Of a stretch of DNA of 32,371 nt, positions 23,390 through 32,190 are shown one piece after another (position 1 is the first letter of the stretch; each line of letters starts with the position of its first letter). The notes beneath the pieces were generated by a model. That model did no database searches. It saw nothing but the letters and a program-made list of their open reading frames with translations, and was not told where the DNA came from. A program made the position numbers and the translations under genes. The stretch is taken from contig JAVBPS010000071.1 in the NCBI GenBank assembly GCA_031549495.1, positions 1-32,371 of the forward strand. Reading direction: 5' to 3'. The DNA is from JAVBOW01 sp031549495. Lineage in GTDB: Bacteria > Bacteroidota > Bacteroidia > Bacteroidales > Rikenellaceae.

Positions 23390-23411
23390 AAGCCGGCCGG
23401 AATGCCGGCTT
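23390..23411 (+). terminator. Weak hairpin after the DUF3276 gene
   Basis: AAGCCGGC (23390-23397) pairs with GCCGGCTT (23404-23411) over a 6-nt loop. The T-run after it is poor (TGTCTTT), so termination may be partial and aroE might be partly read from upstream. Confidence 0.5.
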
Positions 23412-23449
23412 TGTCTTTCCGGATAAAAGCGCATGACAGCCATTGCGAT

Positions 23450-24202
23450 ATGAAAAAATACGGACTCATCGGCTACCCGCTCGGACACTCCTTTTCGGAA
23501 CGCTGGTTCCGCGAGAAATTCGCGCGGGAAGGGATCATGGATTGCAGCTATACGGCCATGCCGATAGCCCACATCGGGATGCTGCCGGAATTACTGGCCG
23601 CGAATCCCGGTCTGCGGGGGCTGAATGTGACCATTCCCTACAAGGAGGCGGTCATGCCCTATCTGACCCGGCTGGACGATGAGGCGCGCCAGGTAGGCGC
23701 GGTGAATTGCGTTAAAATCGAGAATGGAGAGTTGACCGGATACAACACGGACGTTTACGGTTTTCGTCGTTCGTTGCTCGGGCTGATCGGCGACCAAAGG
23801 CCCGATGCGCTCGTGCTGGGCAGCGGCGGGGCGGCGAAAGCGGTGGCCCACGTGCTACGGGGGCTGGGAATGGCTTATCGGATCGTTTCGCGGCGGAAGA
23901 GCGGCGAAGGGCTTGCCTATGATGAACTGACCACAGAGGTCATCGCCCGCCACCCGCTGATCGTCAACACGACGCCGCTGGGGACCTATCCCGCCGTGGA
24001 CGGGTGCCCCGCCCTACCCTATGACGGGATCGGCGCCGGACACTTCCTGTATGACCTGGTCTACAATCCGCCCTTGACGCGCTTTCTTGCGCAGGGCGCG
24101 GAGCGCGGGGCGGCTACGATGAACGGGGAACGCATGCTGGTCGGCCAGGCCGAGCGATCGTGGGAAATATGGTTAGCGGAGGCCGGAAATCTCGACCGAT
24201 AA
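23450..24202 (+). CDS. aroE: Shikimate dehydrogenase
   Basis: The 250-residue cytoplasmic enzyme reduces 3-dehydroshikimate to shikimate with NADPH in aromatic amino acid synthesis. The N-terminal substrate domain has GYPLGHSFS (8-16) and GLNVTIPYKEAVMPYL with catalytic Lys65. Then come GAVNCV (Asn86) and YNTDVYGF with catalytic Asp101. The nucleotide-binding glycine motif is LGSGGAAKA (123-131). The C-terminus has LVGQAERSWEIW. The ATG at 23450 gives the family N-terminus MKKYGLIGYP; the longer frame from 23402 adds 16 residues with no family match and overlaps the hairpin. Repeats B and C follow the stop after 7 nt. Confidence 0.95.
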   Translation: MKKYGLIGYPLGHSFSERWFREKFAREGIMDCSYTAMPIAHIGMLPELLAANPGLRGLNVTIPYKEAVMPYLTRLDDEARQVGAVNCVKIENGELTGYNTDVYGFRRSLLGLIGDQRPDALVLGSGGAAKAVAHVLRGLGMAYRIVSRRKSGEGLAYDELTTEVIARHPLIVNTTPLGTYPAVDGCPALPYDGIGAGHFLYDLVYNPPLTRFLAQGAERGAATMNGERMLVGQAERSWEIWLAEAGNLDR

Positions 24203-24209
24203 TCCGACC

Positions 24210-24274
24210 CGTAGGCACCCCTCGCGAGTGCCTTTCCAAGGACACACAAGGGCACCCGCAAGGGGTGCCCCTAC
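24210..24274. repeat. Family B double-hairpin repeat, copy 3
   Basis: CGTAGGCACCCC...GAGTGCC on the left and GGGCACCCGCAAGGGGTGCC on the right are inverted copies around a short loop. It begins 7 nt after aroE. A family C copy follows after 20 nt. Confidence 0.75.
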
Positions 24275-24294
24275 ATTCAAGCCAACGCGCACGC

Positions 24295-24370
24295 GTCATC
24301 CGAGCGAGCGAAGCGACGAGGGACCTTCCATTTATATTAGGAAGGTCCCTCGTCGCTCGCTCGGGATGAC
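24295..24370. repeat. Family C hairpin repeat, copy 2
   Basis: Arms 24295-24329 and 24340-24370 carry GTCATCCGAGCGAGCG and GACGAGGGACCTTCC with their complements around a 10-nt AT loop. This is the complete form of the copy cut off at 1-62. It lies between the convergent aroE and aldose epimerase genes. Confidence 0.85.
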
Positions 24371-24406
24371 ATTGATTGCGCAAGAAGCGCAAACAGTCTC
24401 AAAGCA

Positions 24407-25408
24407 TTATTTCACATAGATCCTGCTCACGCTGCTCCACTCCTCGCAAGGCTTGATCGCCTTGAATCCGGTCACGGCTGCGGGCAAATCGAGATTCGGC
24501 GCATTGATCGCCCACGACTGCGGCTCGGGGCAGACCCAGGGCACGCTACCGCCGTTATTCCACAGCGTCCAGTGCTTCATCTTCTCGTCCACCTGATAAT
24601 AAACAGTGCGTCCGCTGGCTGTATCGGTCAGGATCGCCCCGCTGTAAGGAGCGCCGTCGACCATCAACGGCTCGTCCGTGAACGCGCTTTCGACCGGTTC
24701 CCCTATGGGACAAACCCCGCCTTCGCTGCGCAATAAAGCCTCCGCTTCGGTCAGCGGCAAGAGTTTCCCTGTCGGCAGCGTGCGATCCGACGAAAGCTCC
24801 CAGCGTTGCCCCACCGAGAGGCGCAGCCGGTAATCGCTCCCCTTCCCTTCCGCCGTAAAAGGCACATTGAGCGGCGTGTGGTACCCCACCCCGACCGGCA
24901 TATCCTCATCGCTGAGGTTACGGAAAGCCACCGCATGCTCAAGTCCCTGAGCCGAAAGCGTAAAGTGCATCACGCATTCGAACGCATGGGGAAAGTCCTT
25001 GTAAATCGCATCGTTGGCCGCGTTGGAAAAGTAAACGGCGTCGATCTCAACCCACTCCCCGCCGTCATGACACGAAGCGACCGTGAACGGCAGGCCCTTG
25101 ATGATCCCGTGGTGGTAGTTGTTCTGCGCGGGAATCGTGATCGGAAACTGGTACGTCCGCCCACCGAAGGCGTATCGCCCGTCCCCGATGCGGTTGGGCG
25201 GAAAAAGCAACGGCAGGCCGAAGATCTGCGGACGGCTAAGAAACGTCTCCATATCGTCCGCCGTGGGCGTACGCAGAACCTCTATACCGGTAGCGGCATG
25301 GCGCAGGCGCACGAGGTTCGCCCCCATGGAAGGGATAAGCAACGCCTCATACCCGCCGGCAGCGAACTCCACCGCCTGCAGTCCGTTCCAGACGACCGAC
25401 CGGATCAC
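24407..25408 (-). CDS. Aldose 1-epimerase family protein
   Basis: The 333-residue beta-sandwich protein belongs to the galactose mutarotase-like superfamily. It has FGLPLLFPPNRIGDG, the His-containing NNYHHGIIKGLPF and GVGYHTPLNVPF, and the C-terminal PWVCPEPQSW with the likely catalytic Glu. These enzymes interconvert alpha and beta anomers of sugars; which sugar is used cannot be read. The start is GTG, overlapping the trxA stop by two bases (GTGA), so the two are translationally coupled. No signal peptide is seen, so it is cytoplasmic. Confidence 0.88.
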   Translation of the reverse strand: MIRSVVWNGLQAVEFAAGGYEALLIPSMGANLVRLRHAATGIEVLRTPTADDMETFLSRPQIFGLPLLFPPNRIGDGRYAFGGRTYQFPITIPAQNNYHHGIIKGLPFTVASCHDGGEWVEIDAVYFSNAANDAIYKDFPHAFECVMHFTLSAQGLEHAVAFRNLSDEDMPVGVGYHTPLNVPFTAEGKGSDYRLRLSVGQRWELSSDRTLPTGKLLPLTEAEALLRSEGGVCPIGEPVESAFTDEPLMVDGAPYSGAILTDTASGRTVYYQVDEKMKHWTLWNNGGSVPWVCPEPQSWAINAPNLDLPAAVTGFKAIKPCEEWSSVSRIYVK

Positions 25409-25719
25409 AGCAGGTTGTTTATTTTCTCCTGCAAGGCCGCTTTGGTCGTGGCTCCCACCTGACGGTCCACGATCTCGCCGCCTTTAAGGAAGATCAGGGT
25501 CGGGATGTTGCGGATACCGTACTTGATCGCCACCGCATCGTTCTCATCCACATCGCATTTACCGACGACCACCCGGCCTTCGTACTCCGTAGCCAGTTCA
25601 TCTACAAAAGGAGCGATCGTACGACAGGGGCCGCACCACTCCGCCCAGAAATCCACCACGACGGGCTTGCCGCCGGCGATCACCTCTTCGAGGTTCTCGT
25701 TCGTAATTTTAAAAGCCAT
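25405..25719 (-). CDS. trxA: Thioredoxin
   Basis: The 104-residue cytoplasmic disulfide reductase has the active site WCGPC (28-32), the cis-proline in NIPTLIF (Pro73), and the conserved VDFWAEWC and KCDVDEN strands. Its length is that of classical thioredoxin 1. It lies downstream of dnaE on the same strand (136-bp gap with repeat A7) and overlaps the epimerase start. It ends in TGA, which shows that TGA is a normal stop in this genome. Confidence 0.97.
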   Translation of the reverse strand: MAFKITNENLEEVIAGGKPVVVDFWAEWCGPCRTIAPFVDELATEYEGRVVVGKCDVDENDAVAIKYGIRNIPTLIFLKGGEIVDRQVGATTKAALQEKINNLL

Positions 25720-25763
25720 AATTCCAGTGATTTATATGATTAATTAATGTTTTTAGAAAACTA

Positions 25764-25834
25764 TTGTCATTCTGAGCGCAGCGAAGAATCTCAGAATAGC
25801 TGTCTGAGATTCTTCGCTTCGCTCAGAATGACAA
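25764..25834. repeat. Family A repeat, variant copy A7
   Basis: Arms 25764-25795 and 25803-25834 run from TTGTCATTCTGAGCGCAGCG to ATCTCAGA, with a short loop. It lies between dnaE and trxA, 21 nt past the dnaE stop. Confidence 0.88.
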
Positions 25835-25855
25835 ACAGATAAAACCATCACCCCC

Positions 25856-28800
25856 CTACATCAGCGTATAACGCAACTCGTTCTCCTCAAAAAAATCGAT
25901 CAGCTCCTTGCTCAGCGCCACCCGCCGTGTGCGCGAGAAAAGCCCCACAGACACCTCCGACTCCGGATCGACCACACGGGCCCGCAGCAAGATTTTGCCT
26001 TTGGACTCATTGATCACTTCCGACAGGTCGTCGATCAATCCTTCCGTCAGGTCGTTGACGTTCAGTGAAAGGCTCATCTCCTTGACCAGCGTTTCACGCG
26101 CCTCGGCCAGTTGCATCATCGAGGTGATCTTCGCCTCCAGCTCTTTCGAATCGCGGAAAGGCTTCACCTGTATCTTACCCCGGATCAGCAAAAAGTAGTC
26201 CGGGAACATGAATTTGCGGAAATTCTCGTAATCCTTATCGAAAAGCGCGAATTGGTGCGACCCGCTGTAATCCTCGATCGTGAAACGGCCGAAAGGCTTG
26301 CCCGTCTTGGTCATCAGGTTCTGCACCGAGGTCACCACACCAGCCACCGCGAAATCGCGCCCGGCGATCTCTTCCAGATTCTCCAACTCGGTGAGTTGCA
26401 TACTGGTGAAGTTGCGGATGATGATCGAATATTCGTCCAGCGGGTGCGACGAAAGGTACATGCCGATCACCTCGCGCTCACGGTTGAGCAGCTCCAATTG
26501 CGTCCATTCGTCGCCCGACGGCGGCTGCGGCTTCTGGATCTCCCCACCGCCGCCCATGCCCCCGAAGAGGCTTTGCTGCGCGTTGTCGCGCTCGTTCTGC
26601 ACCCGGCTGCCGTAACGTACAAGCTGCTCCAGGAAATTCCCATCCCCTTCCCGGCCCGGTTCCGCGGTAAAGAAACGGCTGCGCGCAAATCCGGCGATGG
26701 AATCCAGCGCTCCCGCCAGGGCAAGGCTTTCGAGCGTCTTCTTATTGGCAGCCTGCAAGTTGATCCGCTCCATGAAATCATAGATCGACTTGAAGCGTCC
26801 GTTGGCCTTCCGTTCGGCGATGATCGACTCCACAGCCGCCCCGCCGACCCCCTTCACCGCCGCCAGCCCGAACCGGATATTCCCCTCGGTATCGGCGGCG
26901 AATTTCAGGAAACTCTCGTTCACGTCGGGCCCGAGCACCGAGATCCCCATACGGCGGCTCTCGTCCATAAAGAAACTGATCTTCTTGATATCCGAGAGGT
27001 TGCGGCTCAGCAGGGCCGCCATGTAAGCCGACGGGTAATGCGCTTTCAGCCAGGCCGTCTGATAAGAAACATAGGCGTAGCAGGTCGAGTGCGACTTATT
27101 GAAGGCGTACTCGGCGAACGTCTCCCAGTCGCCCCATATCTTTTCGCAGGTCTTCGGGTCGTGGCCGCGCTCGGTCGCCCCCTCTATGAACTGCGGCTTG
27201 AGGCTGTCCAGCGTCGAGCGGATCTTCTTACCCATTGCCTTTCGCAGCGTGTCGGCCTGGCCGCCCGTGAAGCCGCCCAACTTCTGCGACAGAAGCATCA
27301 CCTGTTCCTGATAGACCGTAATCCCGTACGTATCCAACAGGTTCTCTTCCATATCGGCCACGTCATAGGTCACCTTCTCGCGTCCGTGCTTGCGCTCGAT
27401 AAACGATGGAATGTACTCCATCGGGCCCGGACGGTAGAGGGCGTTCATGGCGATCAGGTCCTCGAAGCGGTTGGGCTTCAGGTTGCGCAGGTGCTTTTTC
27501 ATCCCCGGCGACTCGAACTGGAACAGGCCCGTGGTATCGCCCCGGCTGTACAATTCATAGGTCAGCGCATCGTCCAGCGGGATGGCGTCGATGTCGATCT
27601 CCTCCCCGTAGATATCGCGGATGTTCTCGACGGCGTCTTTGATGATCGAGAGGGTTTTCAGCCCGAGGAAGTCCATCTTGATCAGACCCACATCCTCGAC
27701 CAGCTTGCCTTCGAACTGCACGACGTTGACGTACTTTTCCTCCTTGTCCTTACCCCCCTCGGCGTTCTTGTCCTTCGCCACGGCGATCGGGGCGAACTCT
27801 TCCAGGTCGTCCTGCCCGATGATCACCCCGCAGGCGTGCACGCCCGTCTGGCGGATCGAGCCCTCCAGTTTTTCAGCGTAAAGAAGCGTTTCGCGGATCA
27901 GCGGGTTGTTCGACTCCTTCTCCCGGGCCAGCTCGGGCACCTCTTTAAACGCCTTGGCGAAACTCACGCCGGGCTTTTCCGGCACCAGTTTGGCAAGGCG
28001 GTCACTCTCGCTGAGCGAAAGCTTCTGCACGCGCGCCACGTCACGGATCGCCATCTTCGGGGCCATCGACCCGAAGGTGATGATCTGCGCCACACGCTTG
28101 CGGCCGTATTTTTCGGTCACGTATTTGAGCACCAGGTCGCGCCCGTCCTCGTCGAAGTCGATGTCCACATCCGGCAGCGAGATACGGTCCGGATTCAGGA
28201 AACGCTCGAACAGCAGGTCGTACTTGATCGGGTCTATATTCGTAATTTTCAGCGCGTAGGCCACCACGGAGCCGGCAGCCGACCCACGGCCCGGCCCCAC
28301 CGAAACACCCATCTCACGCGCGGCGCGGATGAAGTCCCAGACGATCAGGAAGTACCCCGGAAAACCCATCCACTCGATCGTGCGCAACTCATATTCCATG
28401 CGCTCGCGCACGTTATCCGGCAGCGGCGAGCCGTAACGCCGCTCGGCCCCTATATTCGAGATATATTCCAGGTAACGAAACTGCATCGCGATGGTCTTCT
28501 GCTCGACCATATCCGCATCGTTGCCGTGCGCGGCGATCACCTCGTCGAGCGTAGCCGCCGCTTCGATCTCGGCGCGCAGTTTCTCACTGGTGACCTTTTT
28601 CAGATACGTCTCTTTCAGTTTATCTTCCGGCACGACGAAATCCCCGGGCAGCGGAAAATTGGGCATCAGCGGTTTACGCTTGAGCGAGTACTCCTCGACC
28701 TTATCGGCGATCTCCAGCGTCGTGGCCAACGCCTCGGGATGTTCGGGGAAAAGCGCGAGCATCTGATCATAGCTTTTCAGATACTCCTGCGTAGTATAGC

Positions 28801-29536
28801 GCATGCGCGTCGGATCGTCCATATCGCGTCCCGTACTGAGGCAAATCAGCCGGTCATGCGCCGGGGCGTCCTCCGCGAGTATAAAATGGACGTCGTTCGA
28901 GGCGATATACTTCACATTGTGCTTTGCGGCCAGTTCCAGGATCGCCTTGTTGACAACCTTCTGGTTCTGATACACATCGAGGTCTTTCTTGGGATCGCCC
29001 GAAGGATGCAGCTGCATTTCCAGGTAGTAATCCTCCCCGAAAATCTCCTTGAATTCCTCAATTATACGGCCTGCGCCCTCCATGTCGCCGCGCATGATCG
29101 CCTGCGGTAACTCACCCCCCAGGCAGGCCGACGAGCAGATCAGCCCGCCGCCGTATTTGCGCAGCAACTCCTTGTCGATACGCGGTTTATAGTAAAATCC
29201 CTCCATCCAGGAGTACGACACGATCTTCACCAGATTGTGATACCCCTCAAGGTTCTTGGCCAGCAGCACCAGGTGGTCGCCGGCCTTCTCATCCTTATCC
29301 TTCTCGAAACGGTTCTTCACCACATAGACCTCGCAACCCAGGATCGCCTTGACCCCTTCTTTATGCGCGGCGTCATGGAATTCCTTGGCACCAAACATAT
29401 TGCCATGATCCGTAATGGCGATGGCGGGCATTTCCAACTCTTTGGCACGCTTGACGAGGGCTTTCACCGCCGAGGCGCCGTCGAGGATCGAATATTGCGT
29501 ATGTACGTGAAGATGAACAAATTGAGACATCGACAA
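25856..29536 (-). CDS. dnaE: DNA polymerase III alpha subunit
   Basis: This 1226-residue replicative C-family polymerase has an N-terminal PHP domain (HLHVHTQYSILDGASAV and ITDHGNMFG). The palm has GPGRGSAAGSVVAY (about 413) and the catalytic aspartates in PDVDIDFDEDGR (about 453) and KMDFLGLKT (about 620). Then come the fingers/thumb, a helix-hairpin-helix region, and a C-terminal OB-fold (about 1055-1130, VAGVVTSVQNLMTKTGKPFG). This is the DnaE1 type. The gene is intact and starts 22 nt after a -7 box. trxA and the epimerase lie downstream on the same strand. A very long frame on the opposite strand (26111-29110) is a compositional shadow. Confidence 0.98.
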   Translation of the reverse strand: MSMSQFVHLHVHTQYSILDGASAVKALVKRAKELEMPAIAITDHGNMFGAKEFHDAAHKEGVKAILGCEVYVVKNRFEKDKDEKAGDHLVLLAKNLEGYHNLVKIVSYSWMEGFYYKPRIDKELLRKYGGGLICSSACLGGELPQAIMRGDMEGAGRIIEEFKEIFGEDYYLEMQLHPSGDPKKDLDVYQNQKVVNKAILELAAKHNVKYIASNDVHFILAEDAPAHDRLICLSTGRDMDDPTRMRYTTQEYLKSYDQMLALFPEHPEALATTLEIADKVEEYSLKRKPLMPNFPLPGDFVVPEDKLKETYLKKVTSEKLRAEIEAAATLDEVIAAHGNDADMVEQKTIAMQFRYLEYISNIGAERRYGSPLPDNVRERMEYELRTIEWMGFPGYFLIVWDFIRAAREMGVSVGPGRGSAAGSVVAYALKITNIDPIKYDLLFERFLNPDRISLPDVDIDFDEDGRDLVLKYVTEKYGRKRVAQIITFGSMAPKMAIRDVARVQKLSLSESDRLAKLVPEKPGVSFAKAFKEVPELAREKESNNPLIRETLLYAEKLEGSIRQTGVHACGVIIGQDDLEEFAPIAVAKDKNAEGGKDKEEKYVNVVQFEGKLVEDVGLIKMDFLGLKTLSIIKDAVENIRDIYGEEIDIDAIPLDDALTYELYSRGDTTGLFQFESPGMKKHLRNLKPNRFEDLIAMNALYRPGPMEYIPSFIERKHGREKVTYDVADMEENLLDTYGITVYQEQVMLLSQKLGGFTGGQADTLRKAMGKKIRSTLDSLKPQFIEGATERGHDPKTCEKIWGDWETFAEYAFNKSHSTCYAYVSYQTAWLKAHYPSAYMAALLSRNLSDIKKISFFMDESRRMGISVLGPDVNESFLKFAADTEGNIRFGLAAVKGVGGAAVESIIAERKANGRFKSIYDFMERINLQAANKKTLESLALAGALDSIAGFARSRFFTAEPGREGDGNFLEQLVRYGSRVQNERDNAQQSLFGGMGGGGEIQKPQPPSGDEWTQLELLNREREVIGMYLSSHPLDEYSIIIRNFTSMQLTELENLEEIAGRDFAVAGVVTSVQNLMTKTGKPFGRFTIEDYSGSHQFALFDKDYENFRKFMFPDYFLLIRGKIQVKPFRDSKELEAKITSMMQLAEARETLVKEMSLSLNVNDLTEGLIDDLSEVINESKGKILLRARVVDPESEVSVGLFSRTRRVALSKELIDFFEENELRYTLM

Positions 29537-29557
29537 AAACTCCTTTCTTTATTTGAA

Positions 29558-29565
29558 CAAAGATA
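29558..29565 (-). promoter_or_regulatory. -7 promoter box of dnaE
   Basis: On the minus strand this reads TATCTTTG, a full TAnnTTTG match 21 nt before the ATG. This would give a leader of about 18 nt. Confidence 0.6.
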
Positions 29566-29632
29566 CGAATATTCCGCGGGGGTTACGGTACGCAGTTTGT
29601 AAGTTATCAATAAACTATCTACAATTTTCCGT

Positions 29633-29664
29633 TTTGTTTTTAGCTTAAAAATTCATTATATTTG
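29633..29664 (+). promoter_or_regulatory. Complete Bacteroidota promoter of the DUF2007 gene
   Basis: TTTG (29633-29636), a 20-nt spacer and TATATTTG (29657-29664) fit the full consensus. This is the best promoter in the window. It shows that the earlier possible start at 29662 lies inside the promoter and is not used. Confidence 0.75.
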
Positions 29665-29685
29665 AATAAGAAAAACCACACAGCC

Positions 29686-29970
29686 ATGGATGAAAGTAAA
29701 ATCGTTACCATCAGAAAATTCGACTCCGAAGTGGAGGCGTCGATTGTAAAAGGGTTGCTCGATGCCGCCGGCATCAACTCCTCGCTGATCCACGAGACGA
29801 TGCAAAGCGTACTCCCCCTGCAAAGCCTCACGCAGATAGAGTTGTGCGTGGCGGCCAAAGACGAGAAGCGCGCCCTTGAATTGATCTCGGCCAAATTCGA
29901 CAAAGAGGATTTCGAAAGAGAAACCCGTACCGAGCCAAAACCCCGCTCAAAATGCTCATGTAAAAAATAG
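29686..29970 (+). CDS. DUF2007 family small protein
   Basis: The 94-residue protein has the DUF2007 pattern: VTIRKFDSEVEASIVKGLLD, AAGINSSLIHE, and IELCVAAKDEKRALELI near the end, with a Lys/Cys-rich tail (CSCKK). The domain is a small alpha/beta fold related to ACT-like or GlnB-like folds and is often called a putative signal-transducing protein; its function is not known. I chose ATG 29686 because a complete promoter lies just upstream. A family B hairpin with T8 serves as its terminator. Confidence 0.85.
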   Translation: MDESKIVTIRKFDSEVEASIVKGLLDAAGINSSLIHETMQSVLPLQSLTQIELCVAAKDEKRALELISAKFDKEDFERETRTEPKPRSKCSCKK

Positions 29971-29988
29971 GTATATTTATAGCCTGGA

Positions 29989-30020
29989 TGGGCACCCTTC
30001 GCGGGGTGCCCATTTTTTTT
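29989..30020 (+). terminator. Terminator of the DUF2007 gene, formed by a family B unit
   Basis: TGGGCACCC (29989-29997) pairs with GGGTGCCCA (30004-30012) over a 6-nt loop and is followed by eight T (30013-30020). The stem is the same sequence as the family B repeats elsewhere. Confidence 0.88.
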
Positions 30021-30025
30021 AACAT

Positions 30026-30051
30026 AAAAGGGCGCCCACAAAGGGACGCCC
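30026..30051 (-). terminator. Terminator of htpG, formed by a family B-like unit
   Basis: On the minus strand a GGGCG-CCC stem (30030-30037 with 30043-30051, one bulged base) is followed by T4 (30026-30029). It lies 21 nt past the htpG stop. With the unit at 29989-30020 it makes a back-to-back terminator pair. Confidence 0.65.
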
Positions 30052-30072
30052 CTACACACCGGAAACAGGATG

Positions 30073-32133
30073 TTATTTGCCGATCAATTCGACGCTGCGC
30101 CGAATGAAATTGGTCAGGTTCTCGCCCTTGAGCATGCCGTTCGAGAGCAACGCCAGGTCGATCAGCTGCTTGACCAGGCTATTCGAAGCCCCGATCTCGT
30201 GCAGGCGGGCGGAACGCTCGCCGCGCAGTCCGGCCACTTTGTCTGTAAGCCCGTCGCGTTCGGTTTTCTGCTCCGCGGTCAGTTCGTCTTCTTTTTTGCC
30301 TTTGAGCTCTTCGGCGAACATCGTCTCGGCAGACTGCGCCGCGTCGATTTTCTTGTTGAGACTCTTCAGTTTATCGCCGTACTCCTTCTCGACTTGTTCC
30401 AGGATGTCGATCACCCGCGGGTGGTTGCCGTTCACGGCGATGGTGAAGTTGTCGGGCATCTGGCCGTAGAACTGACCCATCCCGCCGCCGCCCATCGCGG
30501 CCATCTCCTTCATGCGGCGCATGTATTCGTTGCGCGTGATCACCACCGGATCATCCCCGGCGCCCATCGCTTCGAATTCGATCATATATTGGATCTTATC
30601 GTCGGTCGGCAGTTGCGATTCGAAGACCGGACGCATCAACTCCTGCTGCTGGCTGCTCAGGGCCATCGTCTGCGGCGTTTCTTTCTGGATCAGTTTGTCG
30701 ATCACGTCCGAGTCGACGCGTACGAAGCGCGTGCCGCTGTTCTTGTGCTCGAACCAACCCACGAAATGGTTGTCCAACTGGCCGTCCATATCCAGCACGT
30801 CGTAGCCGCGGCCGCGGGCGGCGTCCACAAATTTGTGCATCCCTACCTTGTCATTCGTGTAGAGATAGATCACCGAGCCATTCTTATCCGTCTGGTTCTC
30901 CTTAACCTTATCGGCGTACTCTTTCAGCGTGAAGTATTCGCCCTCCGTATTCTTCAGCAGCGTGAAATCCACGGCCTTTTCGGCGAATTTTTCCTCCGTG
31001 ATGATGCCGTACTGGATGAACACTTTCAGGTCGTCCCACTTCTTCTCGTACCCGGCGCGGTCGGCCGCGAAGAGTTCCGCCAGACGGTCGGAGACCTTGC
31101 GGGTGATGTAACTCGATATTTTCTTCACATTCGAATCGCTCTGCAGGTAACTGCGCGACACGTTGAGCGGAATGTCCGGCGAGTCGATCACCCCGTGCAG
31201 CAGCGTCAGGAACTCGGGCACGATCCCCTCGACGGAGTCCGTGACGAAGACCTGATTGCTGTATAATTGTATTTTATTTTTTTGTATCTCGAAATTGTTG
31301 CGGATCTTCGGGAAATAGAGGATGCCCGTCAGGTTGAACGGGTAGTCGATATTGAGGTGGATATTGAACAGCGGTTCGTCGGCCGTCGGATAGAGTTTAT
31401 GGTAGAACTCGTCGTACTCCTCGGGCTTGATATCGGCCGGTTTGCGCATCCATAACGGATTGGTATCGTTGATGATGTCGTCCTTGTCGGTCTCTACCCA
31501 CTTGCCGTCTTTCCACTCTTTGACCTTACCGAAAGCGATGGGTACAGGCAGGAAACGGCAATATTTCACCAGGATTTCGCGCAGGCGGTTCTCGTCGGCG
31601 AATTCGGCGCTGTCCTCGGAAAGGTGCAGGATGATGTCCGTACCACGAGGGCGGACGGTGTCGCTCTTGCCGAGTTCATACTGCGGCGTGCCGTCGCAAC
31701 TCCATGCCATCGTTTCCGAATCGGGACGATACGAGGTAGTGCGGATCTCGACCTTGCCCGAGACCATGAACGCGGAGTAGAACCCGAGGCCGAAATGGCC
31801 GATAACCGCCTGGTTCTTATATTTCTCCATGAACTCCTCGGCACCCGAGAAAGCGATCTGGTTGATGTATTTCTCAACTTCGTCTTTCGTCATACCGATC
31901 CCCGCGTCCGAGATCGTCAGCGTACGGGCCGCCGCGTCGAGCATAACATGGATCGTCAGGTCGCCTAATTCGCCTTTAAATTCGCCGATCGAGGCGAGCG
32001 TTTTGAGTTTCTGCGTGGCGTCCACGGCATTCGACACCAGCTCGCGTAGGAAGATTTCGTGGTCGGAATAGAGGAACTTTTTGATGATGGGGAAGATGTT
32101 TTCTGTCGTTACCCCGATGTTGCCTTTTTGCAT
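30073..32133 (-). CDS. htpG: Molecular chaperone HtpG (Hsp90)
   Basis: The 686-residue cytosolic ATP-dependent chaperone begins with the GHKL ATPase domain: FLRELVSNAVDATQKL, SDAGIGMTKDEVEKYINQIA and GHFGLGFYSAFMV. The middle domain has LYSNQVFVTDSVEGIVPEFL and GVIDSPDIPLNVSRSYLQ with the catalytic Arg. The C-terminal dimerisation part is longer than in E. coli and contains a Gly/Met patch (MAAMGGGGMGQF) and a Lys/Glu-rich helix, as I recall for Bacteroidota members. No MEEVD tail is present, as expected in bacteria. The gene is alone. No clear TAnnTTTG box is seen upstream; an inverted repeat lies at 32191-32209. Confidence 0.97.
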   Translation of the reverse strand: MQKGNIGVTTENIFPIIKKFLYSDHEIFLRELVSNAVDATQKLKTLASIGEFKGELGDLTIHVMLDAAARTLTISDAGIGMTKDEVEKYINQIAFSGAEEFMEKYKNQAVIGHFGLGFYSAFMVSGKVEIRTTSYRPDSETMAWSCDGTPQYELGKSDTVRPRGTDIILHLSEDSAEFADENRLREILVKYCRFLPVPIAFGKVKEWKDGKWVETDKDDIINDTNPLWMRKPADIKPEEYDEFYHKLYPTADEPLFNIHLNIDYPFNLTGILYFPKIRNNFEIQKNKIQLYSNQVFVTDSVEGIVPEFLTLLHGVIDSPDIPLNVSRSYLQSDSNVKKISSYITRKVSDRLAELFAADRAGYEKKWDDLKVFIQYGIITEEKFAEKAVDFTLLKNTEGEYFTLKEYADKVKENQTDKNGSVIYLYTNDKVGMHKFVDAARGRGYDVLDMDGQLDNHFVGWFEHKNSGTRFVRVDSDVIDKLIQKETPQTMALSSQQQELMRPVFESQLPTDDKIQYMIEFEAMGAGDDPVVITRNEYMRRMKEMAAMGGGGMGQFYGQMPDNFTIAVNGNHPRVIDILEQVEKEYGDKLKSLNKKIDAAQSAETMFAEELKGKKEDELTAEQKTERDGLTDKVAGLRGERSARLHEIGASNSLVKQLIDLALLSNGMLKGENLTNFIRRSVELIGK

Positions 32134-32190
32134 GGTATATGGTTTTTATGATTTTCCTTATACCGTTTTTTATCAATTAATGTGCCATCG

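Noticed and set aside
26111..29110. 999-codon open frame on the strand opposite dnaE
   Set aside because: It is the antisense of an intact, well-recognised polymerase gene. Its translation is His/Arg/Leu-rich with no family resemblance, and no promoter box leads into it. Long antisense frames are common in GC-rich genes.
30070..31266. 398-codon frame opposite htpG
   Set aside because: It is antisense to a complete HtpG gene. It starts in the terminator region and has no recognisable domain.
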